From: Allium sativum
Lineage: Eukaryota > Streptophyta > Magnoliopsida > Asparagales > Amaryllidaceae
Length of the DNA: 64,000 nt
Assembly: GCA_030737875.1 (NCBI GenBank)
Contig: CM060922.1
Location: 322,185,956-322,249,955, forward strand
Direction of reading: 5' to 3'
Shown: one piece after another, positions 1-11,385 of the stretch
Position numbering within the stretch: the stretch's first letter is position 1
Layout: each line of letters starts with the position of its first letter
Made by a program: the position numbers and the translations under genes
The notes under the pieces: generated by a model
What the model saw: only the letters and a program-made list of their open reading frames with translations
The model's database searches: none
Told to the model about the DNA's origin: nothing

Positions 1-1322
1 CCACTTTGTTTCTCAACAAAAGCTTTAAACTTCTTAAATATAAAAAACACTTCAGATTTTTGTCTCATAAAATAAACCCATGTCATTCGGGTCAAATCAT
101 CAATGAATAAAATAAAGTACCTGTTTTGAGCATGAGACAATGTGCTCATAGGACCGCATACATCCGTGTATACTAATTCCAACACTTCTTTGGCTCTCCT
201 TGATCCTTCCTTTGGAAATGGTAGCCGATGATGTTTGCTAAGTACACAGCCTTCACATACTCCATGTTCTTCTTTTTTTATTGTTAGAAACCCGTACACC
301 ATCTTCTTTTGTGAAAGCAATGTGAGACTATTGTAGTTTAAGTCCCCAAGTCTCTTATGCCATAAACAAGTGTCGTCTTCCTTTTTTTCCATGAAGCTAT
401 GATTTTTCTCATAATTGAGATGGAGGGGAAAGCTTCTGTTGTTTGTCATTTTTATTACAGCGGTAGCTTTTCCTTTTGAATCAAAGATTTTACATTCTCG
501 ATTCTCAAATTTAAGAGAATAACCATGCTCTAAAAGTTGTCCAATGCTCAAAAAATTCTCATCTAATTTAGTAACATAAAAGGTATCATGAATAACTTTA
601 CTTCCCTGCTTTGTTGCAACTCCAATGTTGCCTTTTCCTTCAACTTCAACATACTCTCCATTGCCAAGTTTAACTTTCGAACCAAATGAAGGATCTATGT
701 CTATGAATGCATTTTTGTCTCCTGTCATATGATTGCTACATCCGCTGTCCAGGTACCATATATTCTTATATTCTTCAGTTTCCTTTTGACAAGCAAAGAA
801 CAAGCTCCCTTCCATATCTTCCGCTCTGGCAAATACCGTGTTATGTGGCTTACCAAGGCGACAGTCCTTTTGAATGTGCCCGAACCTTTTGCAATTATGA
901 TATTGTGGCTTTCCTTTGCTCCAGCAATCCTTTTCTTCATGAGAGATTTTTTTGCAAATTCCACACCATTTATTTGTTCCTTCATCACTTCCTCTTCTGC
1001 CATAGGTGCCTCGACCTCTTCCGCGTGAATTTCTTCCTCTTCCTTTGCCAAATCTGCCCCCTCTAGAAGACTCGCCATTATTTTGCTTTATTGTTTTGTC
1101 ATTGTTTAATTGAGTGGTGAGTTTGGACTGAAATGCGTTTTTAACCGTCTTTTTCATACGGCGTAACAACCTTTGCTCATAGGATTTAAGTGAACCCATC
1201 AAGCCTTGAACGGTCATGTTTGACAAATCTTTGGTTTCTTCTATAATAGCCACCATAGGATCAAATTTTTCAGTTAGGCTTATCAAAATTTTATCAATGA
1301 TTCTACGATCGTCAATTATATC
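1..1322 (-). CDS. Copia gag C-terminus, protease and integrase N-terminus (partial)
   Basis: One minus-strand frame is open from about 1322 to the window edge, roughly 440 codons. It begins in gag, passes a basic Gly/Arg-rich stretch (near 1030-1070) and a CCHC zinc knuckle of the form C-G-I-C-K-K-I-S-H-E-E-K-D-C (about 960-915). A second knuckle-like stretch follows in which the first cysteine position is a tyrosine. The retropepsin motif D-S-G-C-S-N-H-M-T-G lies near 745-715. The GAG-pre-integrase domain contains L-W-H-K-R-L-G (near 365), and integrase starts with the Y-T-D-V-C-G-P-M motif near 160. The product would be processed into capsid, protease and integrase. The frame is unbroken here, but the upstream gag half is separated by a MITE and carries stop codons, so the element is probably dead. 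Confidence 0.85.
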
Positions 1323-1330
1323 TCCATGAG

Positions 1331-2091
1331 TAGGGCTGTCAATGGGTCGTGTCGGGTCGGGTCCGGGTCTGATCAAGTCAGGTTCGGGCTGATTTATAAA
1401 CGGGTTGGGTCTACCCGTTTATTAATCGGGTCATATTTTCCCAACCCTAACCCGACCCATTTATAAACGAGTTAACCCGACCCGACTCCCGTAACCCGTT
1501 TAACTAAATGGGTCATGTTAGGTCGAGTTTACCCATTTGACCCATTGATAGGTATTGCCTATTGATATAAGAAACAAAAGAGCCAAACCACCAACATGCA
1601 CACTGTTATATAATCACCAACATGCAACAAGTTGTGAAGTCACCAACAGACAACACATATATAAAGCATGAAATCACCATATCCAAAAATCATTTTGCAT
1701 ATATAAGTATATATTCCCATACTGCATAAATTAAAGACTACGAGTATGGAAGAGATATAGTTATAAGTACAATATAACTAACAACATACAAGAATAAATT
1801 AGTAAAATATAACAGCTTGCATATACGAGCATACTGATTACTGCATACATAAAAGACTAACACTAATAGCATACATAAAAGACTAACAGTATGAAAGAGA
1901 TACAACATATAATCGGGTTTGGCGGGTCAAAATCGGGTTAGCGGGTCAACCGTAAGCCCACCCGTTTATAAACGGGTCAAATTCGGGTTGACCCGAAAAT
2001 GACCCTCTAACTAAACGGGTCGGGTTAACCTGCTAATTTCCGTGCGGGTTTCGAATCGGGTCACGGGTCGTGTAGGAAATTGACAGCCCTA
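1331..2091. mobile_element. hAT-type MITE inserted in copia gag
   Basis: The termini are inverted repeats beginning TAGGGCTGTCAAT, and an exact 8-bp target duplication TCCATGAG flanks the element at 1323-1330 and 2092-2099. Eight-base duplications and this terminus are typical of non-autonomous hAT elements. The subterminal 200 bp at both ends are packed with CGGGT and ACCCG repeats; the middle is AT-rich with no coding frame. It splits the gag frame of the host copia element. A second element with the same termini lies in intron 4 of the eIF5A gene. Confidence 0.92.
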
Positions 2092-2099
2092 TCCATGAG

Positions 2100-2569
2100 A
2101 CTTCATTTGATTCACTAATTCGGACAACCTATTAAAATACTCATTCAAACTTTCATTTTCTTTCATTTTTTTCATTTTCAAAATCTCTCTTTAGAGATTA
2201 AAGTTTGACTGTTCTCACTTTTGAATCCCCTTCAAACTCTTATTGCAAGATTTCCCATGCTTCCTTGGCTGTTTTTGCTCTCATAATTCTTGGGAATATG
2301 GTATTTGACACTCCTCTTTGAATCATTCCAAGAACCCCAGCATCTGTGATTCTTTTCATTTTTAATGCTTCAGTTTGGGTTGCTGTACATTCTGCCGCAG
2401 CTGTTGAGTCTTCATATCCTTGTTTGATGAACTCCAAGACATCCAAGGCGATGAACAAAGTCTCCATTTTTACTGCCCAAAAATCATAATTTTCTCCTTC
2501 AAATAAAGGAACTTGGACATTGCTATAGGTGGAGTTGATGCTTGCTGAAGTATTGCTTGGAGAAGCCAT
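2100..2569 (-). pseudogene. Copia gag N-terminal part
   Basis: Translation from the ATG at 2569 gives about 109 residues beginning M-A-S-P-S-N-T-S, with the L-F-E-G-E-N-Y-D-F-W-A-V-K-M signature of the copia gag N-terminal and UBN2-type domains. A stop ends this frame at 2240. Gag similarity continues in another frame down to 2100 (M-K-E-N-E-S-L-N-E-Y-F-N-R-L), where the MITE interrupts it. The ATG is 44 bp inside the primer binding site, a usual distance for gag. The stops and frame change mark it as non-functional. Confidence 0.8.
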
Positions 2570-2612
2570 TACTTTGCACTTTGTTTTTTTTTTTTAATTG
2601 CAAGGATCTAGG

Positions 2613-2624
2613 GCTCTGATACCA
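2613..2624 (-). other. Primer binding site, initiator Met-tRNA type
   Basis: The minus strand reads TGGTATCAGAGC, the common plant retrotransposon primer site complementary to the 3' end of initiator methionine tRNA. It lies one base inside the LTR end at 2626. Confidence 0.9.
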
Positions 2625-2625
2625 C

Positions 2626-2875
2626 TGATAGGAATATTTTTAATAGAAGAAGAAGTAATTTTTGAGAGAATTATTTTAATGAAGAGGAAATTTTCATTGC
2701 TTTCCTTTTGATTACCATTCTGATTGCATACATACATCAGCTTGATTGCCTTGCTTTTATAATGCAGTGCACTCTCTAGAGTATTCTAGGAATGCATTAT
2801 CTAGAATATCTAAAATAAGAATTCTAGATTTTCCCTTAATTTATTCAATTCATTAATACAATTGCTAACTTAACA
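2626..2875 (-). repeat. Copia 5' LTR with TATA box
   Basis: The region starts TG and ends CA on the plus strand and abuts the primer binding site. The minus strand has a TATAAAAG box at 2761-2754, which fits a Pol II promoter inside a short copia LTR of about 250 bp. The outer edge (2875) is inferred from the terminal CA and the sequence TGTTAAG reading inward; no second LTR is available for comparison. Confidence 0.6.
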
Positions 2876-3789
2876 ATACAATTAATTATTTCTTGCAAAG
2901 CCAAAACTATTTCCAATACTATGTCCAATTTTCTCCTGAAATTCTTTGAAGATGCCAAAAGAGTGTCGGAGTCGTACGAGAGTGTCCGACTTCTATTCAT
3001 GTGAAAGTATGATGGAGTGGAACCCACGGTGAGAAACTGAAACTTGAAAAATGGATAGTTATAGTTAACTGTTTGTTAGTTAATTAGTTTGAGTTTAATG
3101 ATGGTTGATCATACAAGTTCATTATACATATAGTTACTTGGATATGTGACATTTAAACACACATAGTATTGGCTCGGAAATGGTTTGAACCTTAGATAGT
3201 TATTGGGAAATAATTCACCAATTACAGGTTGATATTTCACTTTGTATGTAGAATGGATGTTGTTTGATGGTTGATACAGTGTTACATAATACACTGATTG
3301 AATATGATCAATAGATGTGATTATTGGTCCATTGGTTAAGTCTCCATCAAATAAAATGGATTTTAATGAATATTTTATTAATATAATAATAGATGAAAAA
3401 TAAAAGTTTGAATTTGATGTTCGATTTTAGATGGACACGAAGATTATAAAATTATGATGAATATTCGTAACTGAAACAAATTAATTTGAATAAATTTTCA
3501 TATAGTTATGGCATATTCAAGTTTTATTTTCAAAATGAATAGTAACCGATAAAAGTGAAGTTTGATCATGGCATCTAGGGAATGTTTTTTAAAGACTTCA
3601 TATACAAAACTTTCCTATTTATTTTTATAACGAATGTCGGAAAAAATTGAAATAAAAATAATGAAGTTGGAAAATTAATATTATTTTAATGATTTAAATA
3701 ATGAAATAATTAAATCTGAAATTGAAAAATTAAAATTTAGCTTTTGAAAATTATTATATATTTTTTATATGATAAATGAAATATTTTTG
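2876..3789. other. AT-rich stretch, nothing recognised
   Basis: No open frame with family signatures, no terminal repeats with target duplication and no RNA gene were recognised here. Confidence 0.5.
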
Positions 3790-6065
3790 AAGCTATTCGA
3801 CGTATTTTATATTATATGTCGAATTACGGTTAGAATAGAACTCGTCGCGCAGCGATAGTTCGTTAACTTCGACATGTAACTTTAAACTAATGTTCCGGGA
3901 CATCCGATCGTCGGATTTTCCTAAAACTGGAACCGTTGGGTTTGTAATAAAAAAGGGCTTTCAAATGATAATAAGAGTTTTGAAATCCAACGGTTGAATT
4001 TTGAGAAATGTTCAAATCAAATTTGAATAAAAACAGCGCTAGAACCTATACTGGCCTGTAATTGAAAATTATGAATATGAACTATTTTTATATAAATAAA
4101 AATAGGAGAAAATCATTATAAATTATTATAAATGATTTAAAAGGGATTTAAACCAATTATATATGGTTTTAAATGATAAAATTGGTTAAGTGGAAATTTG
4201 GCTATTTACGTAACGCCTTTTATAACAAGTTTTGAGTAATGTTTTGAAATAAGGATTTTAATTACGTAAATTGAATCAAATTCTTAAGTGAACCTTTTTG
4301 TAAGGTTAAAATATGATTTATGAAAATCAAATAACTTAACTAAGTTTGAGAATAAGATTTTGGATATTATGAAATGATTACTAATTAAAGAAGACTTAAT
4401 TGGTAGGTTGATAATCCAATAAGGATTTTTTTTTTTGACACGAATTATTCGGGAAACCGTGTTCAACCCATTTCGAATAATTATTCGATGATTTAAAGTC
4501 GAAGACATTAAAGACAGTGAAAGACCGGGAATCTTCACATCGAATGGACTGCTTGTTGATGCCTTGGATATGGGTAGCTCCTATGAAGAGGTTAAATTGG
4601 CAGTGGTCTGGACGTACTTGTTGATTGTCCAGATATGCGAGGTCCTCTCTCCCTTAGGAGACAAGGAATAAGGTGTCATCTGTTTCGTTCAGATCCAGAA
4701 CGAACTTGTAAACAGATGTATGTCTGACATTTTATTTCATAACGTAAACGATTAGCTGATATTGGTAATATATCTGTGGTGGTGGAGAATTTATAGAATT
4801 TATTCTCTTAGCTTAACACTCTTCTTTGAGACGTATGAGCTCAAAGGATATATTATTAATAGAAACTGATCATATGTGTAAATCGACAATGTGAGATACC
4901 AAGTGCTGCTGGCAGATAGGTCAAAGCTTTTGTTGAAAAGCAGAGCTTTGTGGAAGATTGACTCTAGGGCCTCACACCTCGGAATGAGCCGAAAACAGGA
5001 TGAAAGACCGCAGAGTAAGGACATATGTTTCCTTCTAGCTAAAAGTGATGTCATGGTATGGAGCCCAGGCTATTTACTTATGTGGATATTGGAATCAAGG
5101 GCCCTCGAATGATGGTCAAATACGACCAGAACGATGGTCAAATATGACCGGGGAATGTTATGTTCATGAGTAACCGAACTCACAAGGAATTGGTGGGCCG
5201 ACTCAACCGATCAAGGGACACATGGTGTGATCCCTAGACATCCTACTAGAGGTGGTCTGAAGCGGATAGGGAAAATCCTTTGCCTTGGTTGATGGATTCC
5301 AATTTAAAATACAGGCTTTGCGTTTTCAGTTGTAAACCTATACGGCGACATAATAGGATAAGGTATTATGCCGTCTAACATTAAAACATTTATTTTCGAA
5401 ATTATTTTCAACACTTAAACACTAATAATAATATCAAATGATTTTCTCGTATCAAGCATGTTTGGCCACTATAAGGTAAAACTATATTCTCTTATTTGTG
5501 TTTGCATTGTGTGTTGGGACTTGAGTCTTATAGTAGCTTCATTTTTCAAAAGGCATTATGTGGTTTTGTGCACTTGCATTCGTGTGGAGGAAACCCATTC
5601 CGTGTTATACGACGTGGTCCCGTGATATGCCTTATTTTAAAATAAGTTAAAAATAAATGTAGGGTTTCTCATACTAGTCTCATGATTGACCAGTAGTTTG
5701 TTTTCCCTTGCAAAATCGAGTGCCCATATTTTCATACGGGCAGCCTAGTATCCAGGTCATTACCTTTGTTCTTTTTGGATGTGTACGGAAGCCATGGAAG
5801 TTGGTTGGATATGGAGCTGGAGTAGGATTTGGATGTTATTTTGAACTCTCCAAGACTTTATTATGTTGATTATATTTTATTCCATTGTGTACTCATTTAC
5901 TTGTTGAAACTTCTATGTATAATTATGATCTTGTGTAATGTTGTAAACTCTGATGTTAACCTTTAATGTATATTGATGTACATTATTATCTAATGTAATG
6001 CAATGTTTTATCTTTTGCTGTTATGTTAATATGTTGTATTCCAATGACTATCTGTTCTTCCGGGC
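3790..6065 (+). repeat. Degraded LTR-like noncoding sequence
   Basis: There is no plausible protein in about 2.3 kb. The composition and phrases recall long LTRs of Ty3/gypsy chromoviruses: a stretch near 3840-3960 with repeated CGTCG and CCGATCG words, a pair ACCGTTGG / CCAACGGTT near 3931 and 3988, and a T-rich end near 5900-6060 rich in TGTAATG words. A short direct repeat GATGGTCAAATA occurs at 5111 and 5133. No exact boundaries, primer site or target duplication were found, so this is a guess from texture. Confidence 0.25.
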
Positions 6066-6074
6066 ATCAGGAGT

Positions 6075-7241
6075 ATGGGTCATCACATAAGGCAACAACT
6101 AAAAATCAATTAAATCATAAAATTAAAGTACTAAGACCCGATAGAGGTGGTGAACATAAATCAATTGTACTTTTAGAGTTGTGTGAATCTAATGGAATAG
6201 TCCATGAATTTACACCACCATATTAACCAGAATCAAATGGTATTGCTAAACGGAAAAATAGAACTTTAATGAACATGGTTAATTGTATGTTGTTAAGTTC
6301 TGGCTTATCCGATTGTTGATGGGGAGAAGCACTTTTATGTGTATGTTATATCCTAAATAGAGGTTGTATGAAAACAATTAGTAAAACATCTTATGAATTA
6401 TGGTATAATCGAAAATCCAATCTTAGTCGTTTAAAAGTATGGGGATGTTTGCCTTTCGTAAGAAAACCACACCAATAAATGACAAAGTTAGGAAGCAAAA
6501 CATATAAATGTGTTTTTATTGGATATGCCAAGAATAGTTCTGCATATAGATTTCTGAAATTAGAAACAAATGAATTATTGAATCAATCGAAGCAGAATTT
6601 ATTGAGTATACTTTAAATCTTCCTTGGAAGATAATACCAAAATTCATGATACTGCTAAAGAGATTCATGAAAAATAGACTGTACCAAGTTTGGATATAGA
6701 ACCCCGCAAAAGCAGGAGACAAAGGGATGAAAAGAACTTTGGTCCAAATTTTTTGATGTACCTAGTAGAAGGAGATGTAAATAAAATCACACACCAAACT
6801 AAGATAAATCTTAGTAATGATGGCGATCCGCAAACTTATAGGGAAGCAGTAACTTGTCATGATGCAATTTTTTGGAAAGATGCGATTAAAGATGAGATGA
6901 ATTCTATCTTGTCAAATCAAACTTGGACATTGGTTGATCTACCATCTGGATCAAAACCAATAGGAAGCAAATGGATTTTCAAAAGAAAATTAAATGCCAA
7001 TGGCTCTGTTAATAAATACAAAGCAAGTTTGGTTGCTATAAGTTATAAACAATACCATAGTATTGATTACTTTGATACATATGCTCCAGTAGCAAGAATA
7101 TCTTCTATACTTCTATTATTATTACTGGCTTCAATTCACAATTTTATTGTCGATCAAATGGATGTAAAAACTGCATTTCAAATGGTGATTTGGAAGGAGT
7201 GTATATAGAAAAACCTAAGGGATCTTTTTATTCAGACAAGA
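6075..7241 (+). pseudogene. Copia integrase C-terminal half and reverse transcriptase start
   Basis: At 6120-6226 the frame reads I-K-V-L-R-P-D-R-G-G-E-H, the integrase core motif around the second catalytic aspartate. After stops it continues with P-E-S-N-G-I-A-K-R-K-N-R-T and W-G-C-L. From 6690 a frame of 172 residues carries the start of the copia reverse transcriptase: W-K-D-A-I-K-D-E-M-N-S-I, then P-I-G-S-K-W-I-F-K-R-K, and D-Q-M-D-V-K-T-A-F with the first catalytic aspartate (near 7155-7181). It continues to the CACTA insertion at 7242. Numerous stops exclude function. Confidence 0.88.
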
Positions 7242-7394
7242 CACTACCCCAAAGATTTCATATTGCGACACCAGAGAAGTGATGCAGGAAGTGCCAAAAA
7301 ATGTTGCTATAGACCAAAAATTATTTGTGGCAACACTTTGCCTTCAGTAAACAGTTCTTGAACAACCTGATCATCAGTGCCTCCTTCATCTGCG

Positions 7395-7580
7395 TGCTTC
7401 AGTTCATTTGCATTTCAGCACAAACTGAGTTTCATTTGCATTTTAGCTGCATGACTAGGTTTCATTTGCATAACTGAGTTTCATTTGCATTTCAGTTGCA
7501 TTTCAGCACAAAAACATTTCAATTGCATTTCAGTTGCATACCTCAGTTTATGGCCTGCATGCCTCAGTTGCAAATTGATG
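7395..7580. repeat. Short tandem and interspersed TTTGCATTTCAG repeats
   Basis: Words such as TCATTTGCAT, CATTTCAGTTGCA and CTCAGTTGCA recur at irregular spacing inside the left part of the CACTA element. Subterminal short repeats of this kind are usual in CACTA elements. Confidence 0.6.
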
Positions 7581-8069
7581 CAATGACTCAATTTGTTCAA
7601 AGCACAAACGATACTGAGTAAACAATTATCACTAATCTGCAATGTGGAAAAAATTATTACTAATCTACAATGTGACAAAACTTAAAATTATACCTGAAAA
7701 AATGTCCAAATATTGTCATAGCAACACACAAAAGAACTCCAAACATATACAGGACATAGCTAAAGCTGCTGCAAAGAATTTTTCTTCTTCCTCATGTTTT
7801 CCACATTTACTGCGCATTAGGCCAACTCTTCCTTCAAATCTACCGCAAATTCATCGGCTTTTGCCCTCATTTGCATTTGCTTCAGCAGTTTTTCTTCAGT
7901 TGTCTTCCTTTCCACGAGCAATTACGATATAGTCTTTTCTTTTTCCATCAATTTAACAGCAGTATCATCCAATTCCACATTGCTATTGATTTCATACGCT
8001 TCGTCATGCCACATAAAATACCCGCAATCGTCATTCTGCACATATCTTAAATTCTCGACTAAAACATCA

Positions 8070-8312
8070 CTAAAAGATATGATAATCGACAAAGCAACCA
8101 AAGAAACCTAATGTATACTTACTAGCCATATGGATAAACCAAAAAACTTCTTCCCCGCATTCGACCCTGCCTTCACAGTCCTCATCTTCACTGGGATTTT
8201 GTGGTGGCAGTTCTTTCTTGCAACCGTTGTTGATGAATTTGAAGTAGAAATTGATTGAGCGGTCATTGAACTCTAATTGAAGGAAGAATTGAAGTGATAT
8301 CACACACTGCAA
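8070..8312 (-). pseudogene. Possible captured gene fragment in CACTA element
   Basis: An open minus-strand frame of 80 residues contains E-L-P-P-Q-N-P-S-E-D-E-D-C-E-G-R-V-E-C-G and looks less random than its surroundings, with acidic and cysteine residues. I do not recognise the parent gene. Plant CACTA elements often carry host gene pieces, which is the only reason to note it; it may equally be chance. Confidence 0.25.
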
Positions 8313-9103
8313 ATCATTTCAGTAATATCACAAACTGCAAATGGTTATATATATTCCATACCATAAATTTCATGCAGTAGACTTTCAGGCATGTATTACA
8401 TGCATTCAGTACTTGTGTGCGTATACTTATTAGACAGTCTTATACACACACACACACCCCAAAACAAAGCTCCCGTAAATTTTTAGAAGCATGCATCATG
8501 AAGAAACAATCATCCAGTAGCAGTTTATTGATCCATATATGCAGATATACTTTGAAGAATATCCAAGCATTACTTAAACAAAGCTAACTGGCATACAATG
8601 ATGTCAATGGTGATGCACACATCAATGTACAAAGGTTTCTTAAGAAATTTCTAATTGGGAACTAGGTGAAAATTCATGCATATGACAACATGAAAATATT
8701 TAAGAAATGAATAGTATCATGTATATGTAAGCACCCTTATGAAACCATTTTCATAAACCACTGTATATCTTATTAAAAAAGCTAGCAGTATCATGTCTCA
8801 ATCATCACCGGCAACAACAACCCGGGAAACCTGAGCAGTTGTTTAGAACATGCAACTCATATAAGGTCGATGATCTAATTGTTCACAACCACACTTCACT
8901 AGGAAAGTTCTGTGTTATTAAATTGATTAACAACGCAATAGTTGCTCAAAGAACATTTCAGCGAATCAACATACAAAAGAACCACAGATAACAGAAACTA
9001 ATTGTATACAACTTCAAACTGAAAAAAGTGTGGATTCATTAACAAATAACAGACAAGAATTGTTAATCACCTAACACCAATTATACTCATGGTGATAATA
9101 ATT

Positions 9104-9286
9104 TTAGTTTCTCGATAAGCTAATTAATAGCGTTGATAAAAAAAAGCAACAGAAACGCACATGAGAAACACAGGATAAAAAGCTAGCACCTTCCTTCTTG
9201 GATTGACTGTTGTTTGATGACGGAGAAGGGGAGAAGTGGGTGTGTTTGGAGTTGGAGTCGAGGACTAGCTGGAATAAGGAGGACAC
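9104..9286 (-). pseudogene. Possible Ser-rich N-terminal gene fragment in CACTA element
   Basis: A 60-residue minus-strand frame begins M-S-S-L-F-Q-L-V-L-D-S-N-S and is rich in Ser, Asn and His, like an organelle leader or first exon. No family is recognised. It lies 430 bp from the right end of the CACTA element. Confidence 0.2.
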
Positions 9287-9713
9287 AGAGATGGTTGGAG
9301 CAGAAGAAGCGGGTGAATGAAAATTAGGAATTGAAATTGGAACTTTGGGGTGAGAACGGACAGTTCTGAGAAGTTGAGAAAGAGTAATGGATTGAGTACC
9401 ATAAGTTGATTTCCTATTTATGGAGGATTATAACGGATTAGTGAGGTATCGACTACAGATGTTGTTTTCAAAAGGTAAATTGACATATATATATATATAT
9501 ATATGTATATATGCATTTTTTTATAGATGTAGATCGATGACGTGGCAAATTAAACTTATAAGTTTATAACTATAGCTACTACAACACAATTTGATATATA
9601 TGCTAATACATTGAAGAGTGTGTTGCAATAGACAAAAATTATCATAGTTGTGGCAACATTTTAGCTAGCAACACCTTGGATTTTCGTTATAGTAGACCAT
9701 CTATGGCGTAGTA

Positions 9714-10833
9714 AGAGAAGAAAGTTTGTAAACTTCTAAAATATCTATACGGATTAAAACAAGCTCCAATGCAATGACATGAAAATTTTAATAAAGTCAT
9801 GTTGTCAAAGGTGTTCAAAGTGAATGAAGTAGACAAGTGTATATATTCCATATACAAAGATGGAATATGTATAATTGTCTTTTTGTATGTGAATAATATG
9901 TTAATGTTTGGTTCAAATATAGAAAGTATAATAAAAACTAAGAAGTTTCTATATTCTAATTTTCACATGAAAGATTTGGGAGAAGAAAATGTAATCTTAA
10001 GAATCAAAATAGTGAGAAAAGAAGGATCAATCTTATCAACACAATCTCATTATATTGAAAGTATCCTTATGAAACATAATCACTTAGGCCTCCCTTTAAC
10101 AAAAACACCTATCAATCCTAGTGTCAAATTAATGAAAAATATTGGTAGATGTTGCGATCAGTTAAAATATGTCAGCGTGATTTGTAGTCTTATGTATGTC
10201 ATGCGATGCACTAGACCTGATATAGCATATGCTATAGGAATCTTGTGTCGATTCACTAGTAATCCAGGAAGAGAGCATTAAAATGCCATATCAAAAGTTC
10301 TAAGATAACTGAAATGGACTATGAATCATGGTTTAATTTTCAAGGGAGAATCATCCGTACTTGAAGGTTACAGCAATGTAAGTTGGAACAACATAGAATC
10401 TAACTCTAAGTCCACTTCAGGATGGATGTTTACAATAGGTGGGGCTGCCATATCATGGAGTTATAAGAAACAAACACGCATATTTGACTCAATTATGTTG
10501 GCAGAATTTATAGCACTTGCAGATGCATGTAAAGAGGCTGAATGGCTAAGAGAGCTATTGATAGATATTCTGATTTGGATGAAACTTACTCCAACTATTA
10601 AAGTACATTGCGATAGTCAAGCTACTTTGTACAAAGTGGTACAAAAGACTTACAATGGTAAACAAAGACATCTTAGACTTCGACATCAATTTATTAGAGG
10701 ATTACTCAAACGAGGAATAATTAAAGTTGACTTTGTTGAATCAAAGAAAAATTTAGCAGATCCATTAACGAAAGGACTAGCTAGAAAGATGATTGCGAAA
10801 ACATCAATAGGAATGAGATTAAGGTCTATGTGA
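9714..10833 (+). pseudogene. Copia reverse transcriptase C-terminus and RNase H
   Basis: After the CACTA element the reverse transcriptase resumes with K-Y-L-Y-G-L-K-Q-A-P (near 9738-9770). The normal Y-V-D-D catalytic box reads Y-V-N-N at about 9886-9897, so both metal-binding aspartates are lost. The frame continues through L-Y-S-N-F-H-M-K-D-L-G and T-R-P-D-I-A-Y-A-I-G, then stops at 10281. RNase H follows at 10321-10833 with S-T-S-G-W-M-F-T-I-G-G-A-A-I-S-W, the H-C-D-S-Q-A motif and L-A-D-P-L-T-K-G-L near the end, as in normal copia polyproteins. Confidence 0.9.
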
Positions 10834-11385
10834 ATTCATTCTTCAATAGGAACCTTACATATGCTTTGAAAAACAGGCAAAGTTCAAAGGTTAAAACAAG
10901 TTGAAGTATGAAATTGTTGATACATTAGAGTACAAAAACAGATCTCATTACAAAAGAAAAATCTCTAGTGTATTCTACAAGATTGAAAATGATGTAAATT
11001 CTTAATGGGTTCAATTATAAGAAGGAGCAACTCGTAGAATCGCTTTAGTTAAAACTCACCTATATGAATGAGAATGTTATGTCGCTTTCTATGAGATTGA
11101 ATCGTTTCTACAACATTCAAAAAATCAGGAGATTACGCAAGGCCATTAACGCATAGGAACAAAGGATTACACTCTTCTATGAAATTAGTATGTGTGATGA
11201 CTCTGGTAAGTCACTAAAAGGTACTTGGTTCAAGACACGTTCACCATAGCACCTTGACAAACTTTGAGTTGTTTATACTAAGTGAAAGTTTAAAGTCGTA
11301 GGCTACTTTCATATACATACTATTTCTATGGGATGCTTAAAATATTGGTTTTATATGTGAAGTTTTGAAAAAAAAAGGTAGGGAA
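10834..11385 (+). other. Copia 3' noncoding region and polypurine tract
   Basis: This lies between the polyprotein stop and the 3' LTR. It ends in a purine run (AAAAAAAAAGGTAGGGAA, 11368-11385) directly before the LTR TG, the expected place of the plus-strand primer. Confidence 0.7.

Larger units (their letters stand above)
1..2875 (-). mobile_element. Ty1/copia retrotransposon, 5' part, runs off the left edge
   Basis: Read on the minus strand the order is LTR (about 2875-2626), primer binding site (2624-2613), gag start codon (2569), gag, CCHC knuckle, protease, GAG-pre-integrase and the start of integrase at position 1. This order, with integrase before reverse transcriptase, is that of Ty1/copia. 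The reverse transcriptase, RNase H and 3' LTR lie outside the window. A hAT-type MITE (1331-2091) interrupts gag. The LTR inner edge is set by the primer site; the outer edge at 2875 is chosen from the TG...CA rule only. Confidence 0.9.
7242..9713. mobile_element. Non-autonomous CACTA (En/Spm) transposon
   Basis: The left end starts CACTACCCCAAAGAT and the reverse complement of the right end reads TACTACGCCATAGAT, so one terminal base has changed. A 3-bp target duplication AGA lies at 7239-7241 and 9714-9716, as expected for CACTA elements. Subterminal regions carry repeated words such as TGTTGC and TGGCAACA near both ends. No transposase is seen. The 2.47 kb contain Met-type short repeats (TTTCATTTGCA and GCATTTCAG at 7385-7560), a (TA)n run at 9484-9506, and two stretches that could be captured gene pieces (see separate entries). 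Confidence 0.85.

Noticed and set aside
725..1078. Glu-rich and Phe-rich open frames overlapping copia gag
   Set aside because: They are other frames of the real gag/protease frame, which carries the zinc knuckle and D-S-G motif.
4800..5112. Opposed open frames of 73-84 codons
   Set aside because: No similarity and overlapping on both strands in LTR-like sequence.
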